Shown here: one piece after another, positions 29,443 through 38,431 of the stretch
How the letters are laid out: each line of letters opens with the position of its first letter
Position numbering within the stretch: the first letter of the stretch is position 1
Source of the DNA: GCA-020356105 sp964347475
Lineage (GTDB): Bacteria > Pseudomonadota > Alphaproteobacteria > UBA8366 > JADFVY01
DNA: 64,000 bases
Assembly: GCA_964347475.1 (NCBI GenBank)
Contig: CAYFYY010000011.1
Coordinates: forward strand, 9,344-73,343
Direction of reading: 5' to 3'
Made by a program: the position numbers and the translations under genes
Notes under the pieces: model-generated
Seen by the model: only the letters and a program-made list of their open reading frames with translations
Told to the model about the DNA's origin: nothing
Database searches by the model: none

Positions 29443-30123
29443 TTATTCGCAGGTTTCGCGGTCAGGCAGGATGAGGCTCGTGGGCACAAGTCCCTTGCGC
29501 AACCCGGTCACGACGGCATGGGTCCGGTTGTTGACCCCGAGCCGCTGCAGAATGCTCTTCACGTGCACCTTCACCGTGCCTTCCAGCATGTCGAGCTCGG
29601 ATGCGATGTCCTTGTTCTGCATGCCCTGTGCCATCAACAGCAATATTTCGTGCTGACGCGGCGTGAGAAGACGGCTCGGTTGAGGGTCACCGTGCCGGTT
29701 CCGCCGTTTTGCGCCCGACCCGGTCAGCATGGCAATGGCGCTCGAAGGGATGAACGTCTCGCCGGACAGGATCAAGGGCAGGGCGTGCCGCAGCGTGTCC
29801 GAACTCGAAGATTTCTCGATATAGCCTTTGGCGCCGGAACGGTAGGCCCGCACAATATCGGTCGGGTCATCCGATTCCGAGATTACGGCCACAGCGGCTG
29901 CCGGCAGCATTTTGACCAGGCGTTCGAGGGTATCGAAGCTGGAACGCGTTTCCAATTGCGGATCGCAGAGAACGAGACGGATTTCGCGATGCTGTTTAGC
30001 GACATCCATGGCTGCCGCCGCGGTCGGCGCTTCGAGAACCAGAGAGTCGGGGTAAAGCTCCCGAAGGATCATGGCCACGCCCTGACGGAACAGTGCCTGA
30101 TCATCGACAATCAGCATTTTCAT
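29443..30123 (-). CDS. NarL/LuxR-type response regulator
   Basis: 226-aa protein: receiver domain (acidic pocket VDD at 6-8, phospho-acceptor D54, Lys in GYIEKSSSSD) and a C-terminal LuxR helix-turn-helix (LTPRQHEILLLMAQGMQNKD ... VKVHVKSIL). The ATG at 30123 gives the canonical MKMLIVDDQ start. No sensor kinase gene is adjacent. It is read divergently from the ABC export operon and shares its 333-bp upstream region. Confidence 0.88.
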   Translation of the reverse strand: MKMLIVDDQALFRQGVAMILRELYPDSLVLEAPTAAAAMDVAKQHREIRLVLCDPQLETRSSFDTLERLVKMLPAAAVAVISESDDPTDIVRAYRSGAKGYIEKSSSSDTLRHALPLILSGETFIPSSAIAMLTGSGAKRRNRHGDPQPSRLLTPRQHEILLLMAQGMQNKDIASELDMLEGTVKVHVKSILQRLGVNNRTHAVVTGLRKGLVPTSLILPDRETCE

Positions 30124-30270
30124 GAACTTGGCGTCCTCGATTGAGGGGCGAACCGGACCTTGGATTGGAAAAGGCCCATTCCGCCTTTGTGGCGTATCCG
30201 GTAGCGACATACACACCCGACGGAGACGCCGACGCGTACCGTAAAAGTGATACTCCGATAGCAGTCAATG

Positions 30271-30299
30271 TTATTTCTATACAAAAAAGAGTGTATAAT
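30271..30299 (+). promoter_or_regulatory. Candidate sigma-70 promoter of the ABC export operon
   Basis: TATAAT at 30294-30299 is a perfect -10 hexamer. A weak -35-like TTATTT lies 17 bp upstream at 30271-30276. It is followed by a leader of about 150 bases before the ATPase gene. The rest of 30124-30456 shows no gene. Confidence 0.5.
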
Positions 30300-30380
30300 T
30301 GGTATGGTCTAATCCCGCGACATACTGTCTCACCAAGGGTCACCAGCCGCACCAGCCTGCCGGCCGGACCGACCAGGAGT

Positions 30381-30394
30381 TTGCGATATCGCAA
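30381..30394. promoter_or_regulatory. Perfect 14-bp palindrome upstream of the ABC export operon
   Basis: TTGCGATATCGCAA is fully self-complementary. It lies 62 bp before the ATG of the ATPase gene and about 75 bp downstream of the presumed transcription start. A half-site TTGCG recurs at 30411. A repressor operator is the likely role. Confidence 0.5.
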
Positions 30395-30456
30395 GGCGGG
30401 GGACGCGGCCTTGCGCTATAAACGACACGGGCGGACACGCGACGACGGATCACGTC

Positions 30457-31197
30457 ATGGCGGAATCGGCAGACATGGCTGCGGTTGGAAGCGAACCGGC
30501 CGCGTTCCGGGTGCGCGGCCTTACGAAGGTCTATCGCACCGGCGACGTCGACGTCCACGCCTTGCGCGGGGTCGATCTCGATCTCTACGAGGGGGAGATT
30601 GCGGCGTTACTCGGTCCTTCGGGCAGCGGCAAGTCGACGTTTCTGAACATTCTCGGCGGGCTCGATCACCCGAGTGCCGGCACGGTCTGGTTTCGCGACC
30701 ACGAACTGACCGCCTATCGCGACGCCGAGCTGACCGCCTATCGCCGCGACCATGTCGGCTTCGTCTTCCAGTTCTACAATCTGATTCCCAGCCTGACGGC
30801 GTTGGAGAATGTCGCGCTGGTGACGGAGATCGCGCATGACCCGATGTCTCCCGGCGAGGCCCTCACCCTGGTTGGCCTGGCCAAACGAATGGATCATTTC
30901 CCGGCGCAGCTGTCCGGTGGCGAACAGCAGCGCGTCGCCATCGCCCGCGCCATCGCAAAACGGCCCGACGTGCTCCTGTGCGATGAGCCGACCGGGGCCC
31001 TCGACAGCAAGACCGGCGTCGTCGTGCTCGAGGCGCTGGAGACCGTAAACCGGGAGCTCGGCACCACCACGGCGCTGATCACCCACAATGCCGGAATGGC
31101 CGAGATGGCCGACCGTGTCGTCCGCTTTGCCGACGGCGCCGTGGTCGAGATTCGGGTCAACGAAACGCGGCGGCCGGCCCGAGAATTGGTGTGGTGA
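30457..31197 (+). CDS. ABC transporter ATPase (LolD/MacB type)
   Basis: 246-aa ATP-binding subunit of a MacB/LolD/DevA-type exporter. Walker A LGPSGSGKST, Q-loop VFQFYNLIPSL, signature LSGGEQQRVAIARA, Walker B LLCDEPTGALD and the H-loop ITHNA are all intact. The N-terminal 20 residues are an extra tail. The permease gene begins 4 bp after its stop, and the adaptor gene follows, so the three form one export machine. Confidence 0.95.
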   Translation: MAESADMAAVGSEPAAFRVRGLTKVYRTGDVDVHALRGVDLDLYEGEIAALLGPSGSGKSTFLNILGGLDHPSAGTVWFRDHELTAYRDAELTAYRRDHVGFVFQFYNLIPSLTALENVALVTEIAHDPMSPGEALTLVGLAKRMDHFPAQLSGGEQQRVAIARAIAKRPDVLLCDEPTGALDSKTGVVVLEALETVNRELGTTTALITHNAGMAEMADRVVRFADGAVVEIRVNETRRPARELVW

Positions 31198-31201
31198 TCC
31201 G

Positions 31202-33565
31202 ATGCGGGCCCTCGATCGCAAACTGCACCGCGACGTGCGCCGGATCTGGCTGCAAGCCCTGGCCATCGCCCTGGTCATCGGTTGCGGCGTTGCGATGTAT
31301 GTAATGTCGTTGGGCACGTTGCGCTCTCTGGACGAGACCCGCAGCGCGTATTACGAGCGCTATCGCTTCGCGCAGGTCTTTGCCACGGTCAAGCGGGCGC
31401 CGGAGCGGCTCGCCCGCAGAATCGCAACCATTCCCGGCGTGGCCCGGGTCGAAACGCGGATCGTGTCCACCGTGATGCTCGATATCGCCGGCATGGCCGA
31501 ACCGGCGCGCGGTTTGCTCGTTTCGGTTCCAGAGCGACACGCGCCGGAGCTGAACGGCCTGCACATGCGAATCGGGCGATACGTCGAGCCGGGACGCACC
31601 GGGGAGGTCGTCCTCAACGAGGCATTTTCGACAGCGCACGGCTTGTTGCCCGGCGATTCCTTCGATGCCGTCATCAATGGACGCAAACGGCGGCTGACCG
31701 TCGTCGGCGTGGCCCTGTCGCCCGAATACATCTATTCGCTGGGTCCCGGGACGATCATGCCCGACGACCGCCTGTTCGGCGTCATGTGGGTCGGCCGCGA
31801 AACCCTGGCTGCGGCCTACGACCTCGAGGACTCGTTCAACGCGGTTTCGCTGACCCTGATGCGCGGGGCGCTGGAACAGCAGGTGATCGACGACCTGGAC
31901 CGGCTGCTGGAGCGCTATGGCGGATTTGGCGCTTACGGACGCAAGGACCAAACGTCCCACTGGTATATCTCCAACGAACTCGTGCAGCTGCGGTCGATGG
32001 GCACCGTTGCGCCCCTCATCTTCCTCGGCGTCGCCGCCTTCCTCCTCAATATCGTCGTCTCGCGGCTGATCGCGACGGAGCGCGAGCAGATCGGCCTCCT
32101 TAAGGCCTTCGGATACACCGGCCGCGCTGTAGCCTGGCACTATGCCAAGCTGATGCTGATCATCGTCTCGGTCGGCGTGGTCCTGGGATTCGCGGGCGGC
32201 GCCTGGCTCGGCCGCGGCCTGACCGAAATCTATACGGAATTCTTCCGGTTTCCGTTCTTGTACTACACGATCGATCCCGGGACCTTCGCCACCGCGGCCC
32301 TGATCAGCTTCGGGGCCGGCCTCGTCGGAACACTGGGCGCGGTTCGCCGGGCCGCGCTGCTGGCGCCGGCGGTCGCCATGCAGCCGGCGCCGCCGCCGGT
32401 CTACCGCAAGACGCTGCTCGAGCGGCTCGGGCTCGCCAGGTACCTTGCTCAGGCAACGCGGATGATCATCCGCCACATCATGCGGCGACCCCTGCGCGCC
32501 GGGCTCACAGTGCTCGGCATTGCCATGTCGGCGGCGATCCTGATCAGCTCGATGTTCATGATGGACTCGATCGAGCTCATCATCGACGTGCAGTTCAACC
32601 GCAGCCACCGCCAGGATGTGACGGTATCGCTGGTCGAGGCCAAGCCGGCGCGGATCGTCCACGAGCTCGCGCAGCTGCCCGGTGTCCTCCGGGTCGAGCC
32701 GGTGCGGGCGGTCGCCGTACACGTCCGCAATGGCCACGTGTCGCGGCGCACGGCGGTCATCGGACTGGGCGAGGACGGCGATCTTGGCCGTCTGCTCGAC
32801 CGGGACTTGCAGCCGGTCTCGATGCCAAATTCGGGTCTCGTCCTCTCGGCGAAGCTGGCGGATGTACTGGGTGTCGGCCGCGGCGACCGGATCCAGGTCG
32901 AAGCGATGGAAGGCCGGCGGCCGGCAGGTGAGATCCGGGTGTCCGCGATCGTGCAGGAATTCCTCGGCACCTCCGCCTATATGGATCTGGCAGCTCTCAA
33001 TCGGTTCATGGGCGATCCCCCGATGGTCTCGCTCGCCTATCTGCAGACCGACTCCCGCTTCGAGCACAGGCTCTATTCGGAACTCAAGGATACGCCGGCA
33101 GTTGCCGGCGTGACGGTCGAGGCGGCGGCGGTGAAAAGCTTCCGCGAAACGCTGGCCGAGAACATGCTGCTGATGACGACGTTCAACGTCCTGTTCGCCG
33201 CAATGATCGCGTTCGGCGTCGTGTACAACAGCGCCCGGATCTCGCTGTCCGAACGGGGGCGCGAATTGGCCAGCCTGCGGGTTCTCGGATTCACAAGGGC
33301 GGAGGTTTCGAGGATTCTGCTGGGCGAGTTCGCGTTGCTGACCGTTGTTGCGCTGGCGCCTGGATTCCTGATCGGCTACGGCCTCGCATGGTCGATGTCG
33401 CTGAGTTTCGAGACCGAGCTGTTCCGCATTCCACTGGCGGTGTCGCGTGAAACCTTCGGGTTCTCGGCACTGGTGGTTATCGCATCTGCCACCGTCACCG
33501 GGCTCATCGTGCGCAGGCGCGTTGACCGCCTGGACCTGGTCGCGGTCCTGAAAACCCGGGAATAG
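31202..33565 (+). CDS. FtsX-type ABC transporter permease, duplicated
   Basis: 787-aa permease with an N-terminal helix (about 15-40), a large periplasmic domain, then three helices with the FtsX motif (near 280-400), and a second copy of the same arrangement (helix near 430-455, periplasmic domain, helices near 660-780). Such fused permeases work as mechanotransmission-type exporters or lipoprotein/lipid extractors rather than ordinary pumps. ATG 31202; the longer upstream frame overlaps the ATPase gene and is dropped. Confidence 0.9.
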   Translation: MRALDRKLHRDVRRIWLQALAIALVIGCGVAMYVMSLGTLRSLDETRSAYYERYRFAQVFATVKRAPERLARRIATIPGVARVETRIVSTVMLDIAGMAEPARGLLVSVPERHAPELNGLHMRIGRYVEPGRTGEVVLNEAFSTAHGLLPGDSFDAVINGRKRRLTVVGVALSPEYIYSLGPGTIMPDDRLFGVMWVGRETLAAAYDLEDSFNAVSLTLMRGALEQQVIDDLDRLLERYGGFGAYGRKDQTSHWYISNELVQLRSMGTVAPLIFLGVAAFLLNIVVSRLIATEREQIGLLKAFGYTGRAVAWHYAKLMLIIVSVGVVLGFAGGAWLGRGLTEIYTEFFRFPFLYYTIDPGTFATAALISFGAGLVGTLGAVRRAALLAPAVAMQPAPPPVYRKTLLERLGLARYLAQATRMIIRHIMRRPLRAGLTVLGIAMSAAILISSMFMMDSIELIIDVQFNRSHRQDVTVSLVEAKPARIVHELAQLPGVLRVEPVRAVAVHVRNGHVSRRTAVIGLGEDGDLGRLLDRDLQPVSMPNSGLVLSAKLADVLGVGRGDRIQVEAMEGRRPAGEIRVSAIVQEFLGTSAYMDLAALNRFMGDPPMVSLAYLQTDSRFEHRLYSELKDTPAVAGVTVEAAAVKSFRETLAENMLLMTTFNVLFAAMIAFGVVYNSARISLSERGRELASLRVLGFTRAEVSRILLGEFALLTVVALAPGFLIGYGLAWSMSLSFETELFRIPLAVSRETFGFSALVVIASATVTGLIVRRRVDRLDLVAVLKTRE

Positions 33566-33577
33566 GGAGACGCGCCG

Positions 33578-34789
33578 ATGCCCACAAGACGAAAAATCTG
33601 GTCTGCCGCTGTCGCAGCCGCCGTGATTGCGGGCCTGGTCTATGCATTCTGGCCGCAGCCCGTGCCGGTGGATATCGCTGCGATCAAACGGGGTGAGCTG
33701 GTCGTTACCATCGACGGTGACGGCCGCACGCGTGTGCGCGAGGTCTACGTCGTATCCGCACCGGTGCCCGGCCGTTTGTTGCGGATCGAACGGCATGTCG
33801 GCGATGTCGTCACCGCGGACGAGACGGTGCTCGCCGCCATCCAGCCGACCGATCCGGCATTTCTCGACCGGCGCGCGCGCGCCCAGGCCGAATCGCTCGA
33901 AAAGGCTGCGAAGGCTGCCTACGCGCTGGCCGAGGCGGAGCTGGCCCGTGCCATCGCGGAACTCGATTTCGCGCAAGCGGAACTCGTGCGTGCCGAGCGG
34001 CTTGCCGAGCGAGGCAACATATCGCAGCGTGATCTCGACCGCGCGAAACTGACCGTTCGGACCGCTAAGGCGGCGGTCGCGACCGCGGAGGCGACGGTCG
34101 AAATGCGCCGATTCGAGCTCGAGGTCGCACGAGCCGGCCTGATCGAGCCGGGTCGGTCCGAGGGCGCGTCGGACGGCCAGCTCTGTTGCGTCGATGTTTT
34201 CTCCCCTGTGGACGGCCGGGTGCTGCGCGTCATGCACGAGAGCGAAACCGTGGTTGCGGCCGGCACGCCGCTGGTTGAGGTCGGCGATGCCCGGGACCTC
34301 GAGGTCGTCGTCGACCTGCTGTCGAGCGATGCGGTGCGAGTTGCTGAAGGCGCGCCGGTGGTGATCGAAGACTGGGGTGGCCGCACGGCGCTTGCCGGTC
34401 GCGTCCGCCATGTCGAGCCCACCGGATTCACCAAGGTTTCAGCCCTCGGAATCGAGGAGCAGCGCGTCAACGTACTAATCGATTTTACAGATCCGCCGGA
34501 GCAATGGCAAAACCTGGGTCATGGCTACCGCATCGAGGCGCACATCGTGGTCTGGCGCGGGGAGGACATTCTCATACTGCCGTTGGGCGCACTATTCCGG
34601 GACGGCGAACGCTGGACGGTTTTTGTAGCCGACGGTGGGCGGGCGCACCTCCGGCACGTCGAGATCGATCACGGGAACGGGCGCGAGGCGCAGATCACTG
34701 CGGGGCTGTCCGAGGGCGAGCGGGTCATCCTCCATCCCAGCGACCTGATCGCAGACGGCGTGCGCATCGTGCCGCGAACGGTACAATGA
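33578..34789 (+). CDS. HlyD-like periplasmic adaptor
   Basis: 403-aa membrane-fusion protein. N-terminal membrane helix (about 8-25), biotinyl-lipoyl-like half motif (VREVYVVSAPVPGRLLRI), an alanine/glutamate-rich coiled coil (about 95-180), second lipoyl half (VFSPVDGRVLRVMHESE) and beta-barrel domain. It should link the upstream ATPase/permease to an outer-membrane channel encoded elsewhere. Ribosome site GGGAGACG. Confidence 0.92.
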   Translation: MPTRRKIWSAAVAAAVIAGLVYAFWPQPVPVDIAAIKRGELVVTIDGDGRTRVREVYVVSAPVPGRLLRIERHVGDVVTADETVLAAIQPTDPAFLDRRARAQAESLEKAAKAAYALAEAELARAIAELDFAQAELVRAERLAERGNISQRDLDRAKLTVRTAKAAVATAEATVEMRRFELEVARAGLIEPGRSEGASDGQLCCVDVFSPVDGRVLRVMHESETVVAAGTPLVEVGDARDLEVVVDLLSSDAVRVAEGAPVVIEDWGGRTALAGRVRHVEPTGFTKVSALGIEEQRVNVLIDFTDPPEQWQNLGHGYRIEAHIVVWRGEDILILPLGALFRDGERWTVFVADGGRAHLRHVEIDHGNGREAQITAGLSEGERVILHPSDLIADGVRIVPRTVQ

Positions 34790-34946
34790 CGGGCCGCGGC
34801 GGGGGATTTGTGCTAGCCTGTTGCTCGCCTTCATTGACAGGTCGGACGATATCGGTATCAATTGCGACAGCAGTACAATTTTCCGAGCCGGGCGATCTTT
34901 TGCGGCTCTTTCGTTCTTGAGTAACAAGCGCAGGGAGAGTGATGAG

Positions 34947-36041
34947 ATGAAAAGGACAGGCAGGGGCCTTCTGCCACGGGTTTCCCGCCGCGCCTTCATG
35001 CAGGGCTCGGCGGCGGCCGTCGGCATATCCTTCGTTGGCGGTGCCGAGCGCGCGTGGGGGGCCGAGGAAAAGCGGCTCAACGTATACAACTGGGACACCT
35101 ACATCGGTGAACAGACGCTCGGGACCTTCAATGCGCGCACGGGCATCGTGGTCCAGTACGACCTGTACGCCGACAACGAGGAGCTGTTCGCCAAGCTGAA
35201 GGAGGGCAATCCCGGCTACGACGTCATCGTGCCGAGCGACTACATGGTCGAGGACATGCTGACGCTGAAGATGCTGATGCCGCTCGACCATTCCAAGATC
35301 CCCAACATCAAGCATCTCGACGAGGCGTTCACCAACCCGGCCTACGATCCCGGCATGAAGCATTCCATTCCCTACATGTGGGGCACGATCGGGCTGGGCT
35401 ATCGCAAGTCGAAGGTCGACGGGCCGCTGGTCAGCTGGGCCGACGTGTTCGAGCCGTCGCGGGCCAAACGGTATTCAGGCCGCATCGCCTATCTGGGGGA
35501 CATGCGGGCGGTCCTCGGGTGTGCCCTGAAGTATCTCGGCTACGGCATGAATACGACGAATCCCGCCGAGATCGCCAAGGCGCGCGACCTGCTGATTGCC
35601 ACCAAGCCGCATATCAAGACCTTCGCCGAGGACAACGGCCAGGACCTGCTACTGTCCGGCGAGGTCGACATCACCATGGAGTGGAGCGGCGACATCGCGG
35701 CGGTGATGGAGGAGGACGACGACCTGTCCTATGTCGTGCCCAAGGAGGGCTCGAATGTCTGGGTCGACAACCTCTGCATCCCGACCGGCGCGCCGCATCC
35801 GGAGAACGCGCACAACTTCATCAACTTCGTGCACGACGTTGACGTCCATATGGAGATCGCCGAGACGATCTACTTCGCGACGCCGAACAAGTCGGCCAAG
35901 GACAGGATGCCGGCCGACTACACGGAGAACCCGGCGGTGTTCGCGCCGGCCGACGTGCTGGCGAACTGCGAGGCGCTGCTCAGCGTCGGTGAACACACGC
36001 GGCTGTACGACGAGGCGTGGACCGCCATTCAGGCCGCATAG
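34947..36041 (+). CDS. potD: Polyamine ABC transporter substrate-binding protein (PotD/PotF family), Tat signal
   Basis: 364-aa periplasmic binding protein for spermidine, putrescine or a related amine. The N-terminus has a twin-arginine signal (SRRAFMQGSAAAVGISF). The mature part begins with KRLNVYNWDTYIGEQTL, typical of PotD/PotF. Tat export of such a protein is found in many alphaproteobacteria. AGGGAGAG is well spaced from the ATG at 34947. It is first of a seven-gene operon and is separated from the next gene by a strong stem-loop. Confidence 0.93.
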   Translation: MKRTGRGLLPRVSRRAFMQGSAAAVGISFVGGAERAWGAEEKRLNVYNWDTYIGEQTLGTFNARTGIVVQYDLYADNEELFAKLKEGNPGYDVIVPSDYMVEDMLTLKMLMPLDHSKIPNIKHLDEAFTNPAYDPGMKHSIPYMWGTIGLGYRKSKVDGPLVSWADVFEPSRAKRYSGRIAYLGDMRAVLGCALKYLGYGMNTTNPAEIAKARDLLIATKPHIKTFAEDNGQDLLLSGEVDITMEWSGDIAAVMEEDDDLSYVVPKEGSNVWVDNLCIPTGAPHPENAHNFINFVHDVDVHMEIAETIYFATPNKSAKDRMPADYTENPAVFAPADVLANCEALLSVGEHTRLYDEAWTAIQAA

Positions 36042-36062
36042 GGCGGCCCGGTCCCATTCGCT

Positions 36063-36102
36063 GGGGGCGGGAAGCGCCGGTGGCGCTTCCCGCCCCCTTC
36101 TT
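36063..36102 (+). terminator. Strong stem-loop between potD and the aminotransferase gene
   Basis: A perfect 16-bp stem (36063-36078 with 36082-36097) closes on a 3-nt loop and is followed by TTCTT. It either terminates part of the transcripts or protects the potD mRNA, as is common after solute-binding protein genes, giving more binding protein than permease. Confidence 0.8.
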
Positions 36103-36128
36103 CGCGGTCGCGCGAAATTGACACCGAG

Positions 36129-37493
36129 ATGAATGGCGTTGCTCCGGACAGACTGACCGCCCTGACGGCGCGCGAGGCGACGCGCTTCGTCGAATCGCAT
36201 CCGCGGTCGCGCGCGTTGTACGAGCGGGCCAACCGATCGCTCGTCGGCGGCGTTCCGATGCAGTGGATGGTCGAGTGGGCCGGTGCCTTTCCGGTCTTTG
36301 CCAAGGAAGCGCGCGGCGTGCGAATTGTCGATGTCGACGACAACGCCTATCTCGACTTCTGTCTGGGGGATACCGGCGCGATGTTCGGCCATGCACCGCA
36401 ACCGGTTGCTGCGGCGGTTGCAGATCAGGCGCGGCGCGGTCTCACCTTCATGCTGCCGACGGAGGACGCGGTGGTCGTCGCGGAGGACCTGGCGAGACGG
36501 TTCGGGCTGCCGTACTGGCAGATTGCAATGACCGCGACCGATGCGAACCGCTTCGCGCTGCGCCTTGCGCGGGAAATCACCGGCCGGCCAAAAATCCTGG
36601 TCTTTGAGGGCTGCTATCATGGCACCGTGGACGAGACCATCGCGACGTGCCAAGACGGAGTTGTCGTATCGCGGTCGGGCAATATCGGACCGCAGGTCGA
36701 TCCCGGGCGGACCACGCGGGTCGTCGAGTTCAACGATCTCGATGCGCTGGACAGAGCCCTCGGCGCGGGCGATGTAGCGTGCGTCTTGGCGGAACCGGCG
36801 CTGACCAATCATTCCGGGATCGTACTGCCCGAACCCGGTTATCACCGGGACCTGCGCGACGTGACCCGACGCCACGACGTGCTGCTGATCATCGACGAGA
36901 CCCATACGATTTCGTCCGGCCCGGGCGGCTACACCGCCGCGCACGGGCTGGAGCCCGACATGCTGACGATCGGCAAGCCGCTGGCCGGTGGGGTGCCGGT
37001 GGCGGTCTACGGCCTGTCGGCGCGGGTCGCGGAACAGGTGCGTCGGCGGACCGCGCTGCCCGGGTGTGCGGTCGCCGGAATCGGCGGCACCTTGACGGCC
37101 AACGCGCTGGCCCTTCGCGCCATGCGAGCCAATCTGGAAACCGTCATGACCGAGGCGAACTATGCGCGCATGATCGCGCTGGCCGAGCGGCTGGCAGTGG
37201 GGGTGCGCGAGACCATCGCGACGTGTCGCCTGCCATGGTACGTCACGCAGCTCGGCGCCCGGGTCGAGTACCGGTTCCAGCCGCGGCAGCCGCGCAACGG
37301 GACCGAAGCGCTTGCCGGCGTCGACCATGATCTCGACCGGCTGATCCATCTCTATTTCCTGAATCGAGGCGTTCTGGTGACGCCATTCCACAATATGCTA
37401 TTGATCTCGCCGGACACGACCGCCGACGACGTCGACCGGCACAACGCCGTATTTGCGGCCTGCGCTGGCGAGCTGACCGGGTGCGCAGCATGA
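36129..37493 (+). CDS. Class III (PLP) aminotransferase
   Basis: 454-aa aminotransferase of the glutamate-1-semialdehyde aminomutase-like subgroup. Motifs: DNAYLDFCLGDTGAMFGH, FEGCYHGT, LLIIDETHT with the PLP-binding Asp, and the Schiff-base Lys283 (TIGKPLAGG). Within a polyamine operon it most likely transaminates putrescine, agmatine or a derivative with pyruvate or 2-oxoglutarate; this is inference from context. ATG 36129 has a weak ribosome site. Confidence 0.85.
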   Translation: MNGVAPDRLTALTAREATRFVESHPRSRALYERANRSLVGGVPMQWMVEWAGAFPVFAKEARGVRIVDVDDNAYLDFCLGDTGAMFGHAPQPVAAAVADQARRGLTFMLPTEDAVVVAEDLARRFGLPYWQIAMTATDANRFALRLAREITGRPKILVFEGCYHGTVDETIATCQDGVVVSRSGNIGPQVDPGRTTRVVEFNDLDALDRALGAGDVACVLAEPALTNHSGIVLPEPGYHRDLRDVTRRHDVLLIIDETHTISSGPGGYTAAHGLEPDMLTIGKPLAGGVPVAVYGLSARVAEQVRRRTALPGCAVAGIGGTLTANALALRAMRANLETVMTEANYARMIALAERLAVGVRETIATCRLPWYVTQLGARVEYRFQPRQPRNGTEALAGVDHDLDRLIHLYFLNRGVLVTPFHNMLLISPDTTADDVDRHNAVFAACAGELTGCAA

Positions 37494-37516
37494 TTCGGGA
37501 GACTTGAAGGACGGCC

Positions 37517-38431
37517 ATGGAAGAGTGGCGCAAAAACAAGGCGGCGTTCGCGATCTTTCTGGGCCCGGCGAGCCTCTGGCTTCTCGTGTTCTTCGTGGTT
37601 CCGTTGGCTCTGGTCTGGATCTACAGCTTCGGCGAACGCGGGCCGCAGGGACAGACCTACCTCGCACTGAATCTCGAGAATTATCTGCGTGCGATCGAGC
37701 CCATTCATCTCGGCATCCTGCTGAAGTCGGTCTGGATCGGAGCGGTCAGCACCGCCATCTGCCTGGTGGTTGGCTTCCCGGTCGCCATGGGGATCGCCTT
37801 CGCGCCGAGCCGGTGGAAGAACCCGCTGCTGCTGATCGTTGTCCTGCCGTTCTTCACCAATCTGCTGATCCGGACCTACGCCTGGATCGCGGTCCTGCGG
37901 ACGCGCGGATTCCTCAATTTCGGGCTCGAATGGGTGCACGAGAAGGTCGATGCGGTGATCACGTTCGTCGGCTTCCCCGAGGCGATTGGCGAGTTCGTTC
38001 CCCTGGAGCTGCTCTACAACCAGTACGCGGTGGTCATCGGCCTCGTCTACGTGCACTTGCCGTTCCTCATATTGCCGCTGTACGCGACCCTTGAGAGGCT
38101 CGACCGGTCCTATATGGAGGCGAGCCTCGACCTCGGCGCCGGGCAATGGCGCACCTTCCTGTTGGTGCTGGTGCCGCTGGTCATGCCGGGCATCATCTCG
38201 GGCTCCTTGCTGGTCTTCATCCTGTCGATGGGCAACTTCCTCGTGCCCGACCTGCTGGGTGGCACCGATAGCCTGATGATCGGCAACCTGATCGCCCGCG
38301 AATACGGCGCCGCGCGCGACTGGCCGTTCGGCTCCGCGCTCTCGTTCATGATCATGTACCCGGTGTTTATCTTCTTCGTGATCAACGCGATGGTGGCGCG
38401 GTACCGCACGACCAAGAGGGCGGAAGCGTGA
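37517..38431 (+). CDS. potB: Polyamine ABC transporter permease PotB
   Basis: 304-aa inner-membrane permease with six helices and the EAA loop (EASLDLGAGQWRTFLLVLVP). The sequence order (permease B, permease C, ATPase) follows the usual pot arrangement, and the stop overlaps potC by 4 bases. Confidence 0.93.
   Translation: MEEWRKNKAAFAIFLGPASLWLLVFFVVPLALVWIYSFGERGPQGQTYLALNLENYLRAIEPIHLGILLKSVWIGAVSTAICLVVGFPVAMGIAFAPSRWKNPLLLIVVLPFFTNLLIRTYAWIAVLRTRGFLNFGLEWVHEKVDAVITFVGFPEAIGEFVPLELLYNQYAVVIGLVYVHLPFLILPLYATLERLDRSYMEASLDLGAGQWRTFLLVLVPLVMPGIISGSLLVFILSMGNFLVPDLLGGTDSLMIGNLIAREYGAARDWPFGSALSFMIMYPVFIFFVINAMVARYRTTKRAEA

Noticed and set aside
31157..34411. Very long open frame on the minus strand across the permease and adaptor genes
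   Set aside because: It is a codon-bias shadow of strongly supported plus-strand genes with complete motifs; its translation is rich in His, Asp and Arg with no recognisable domain.
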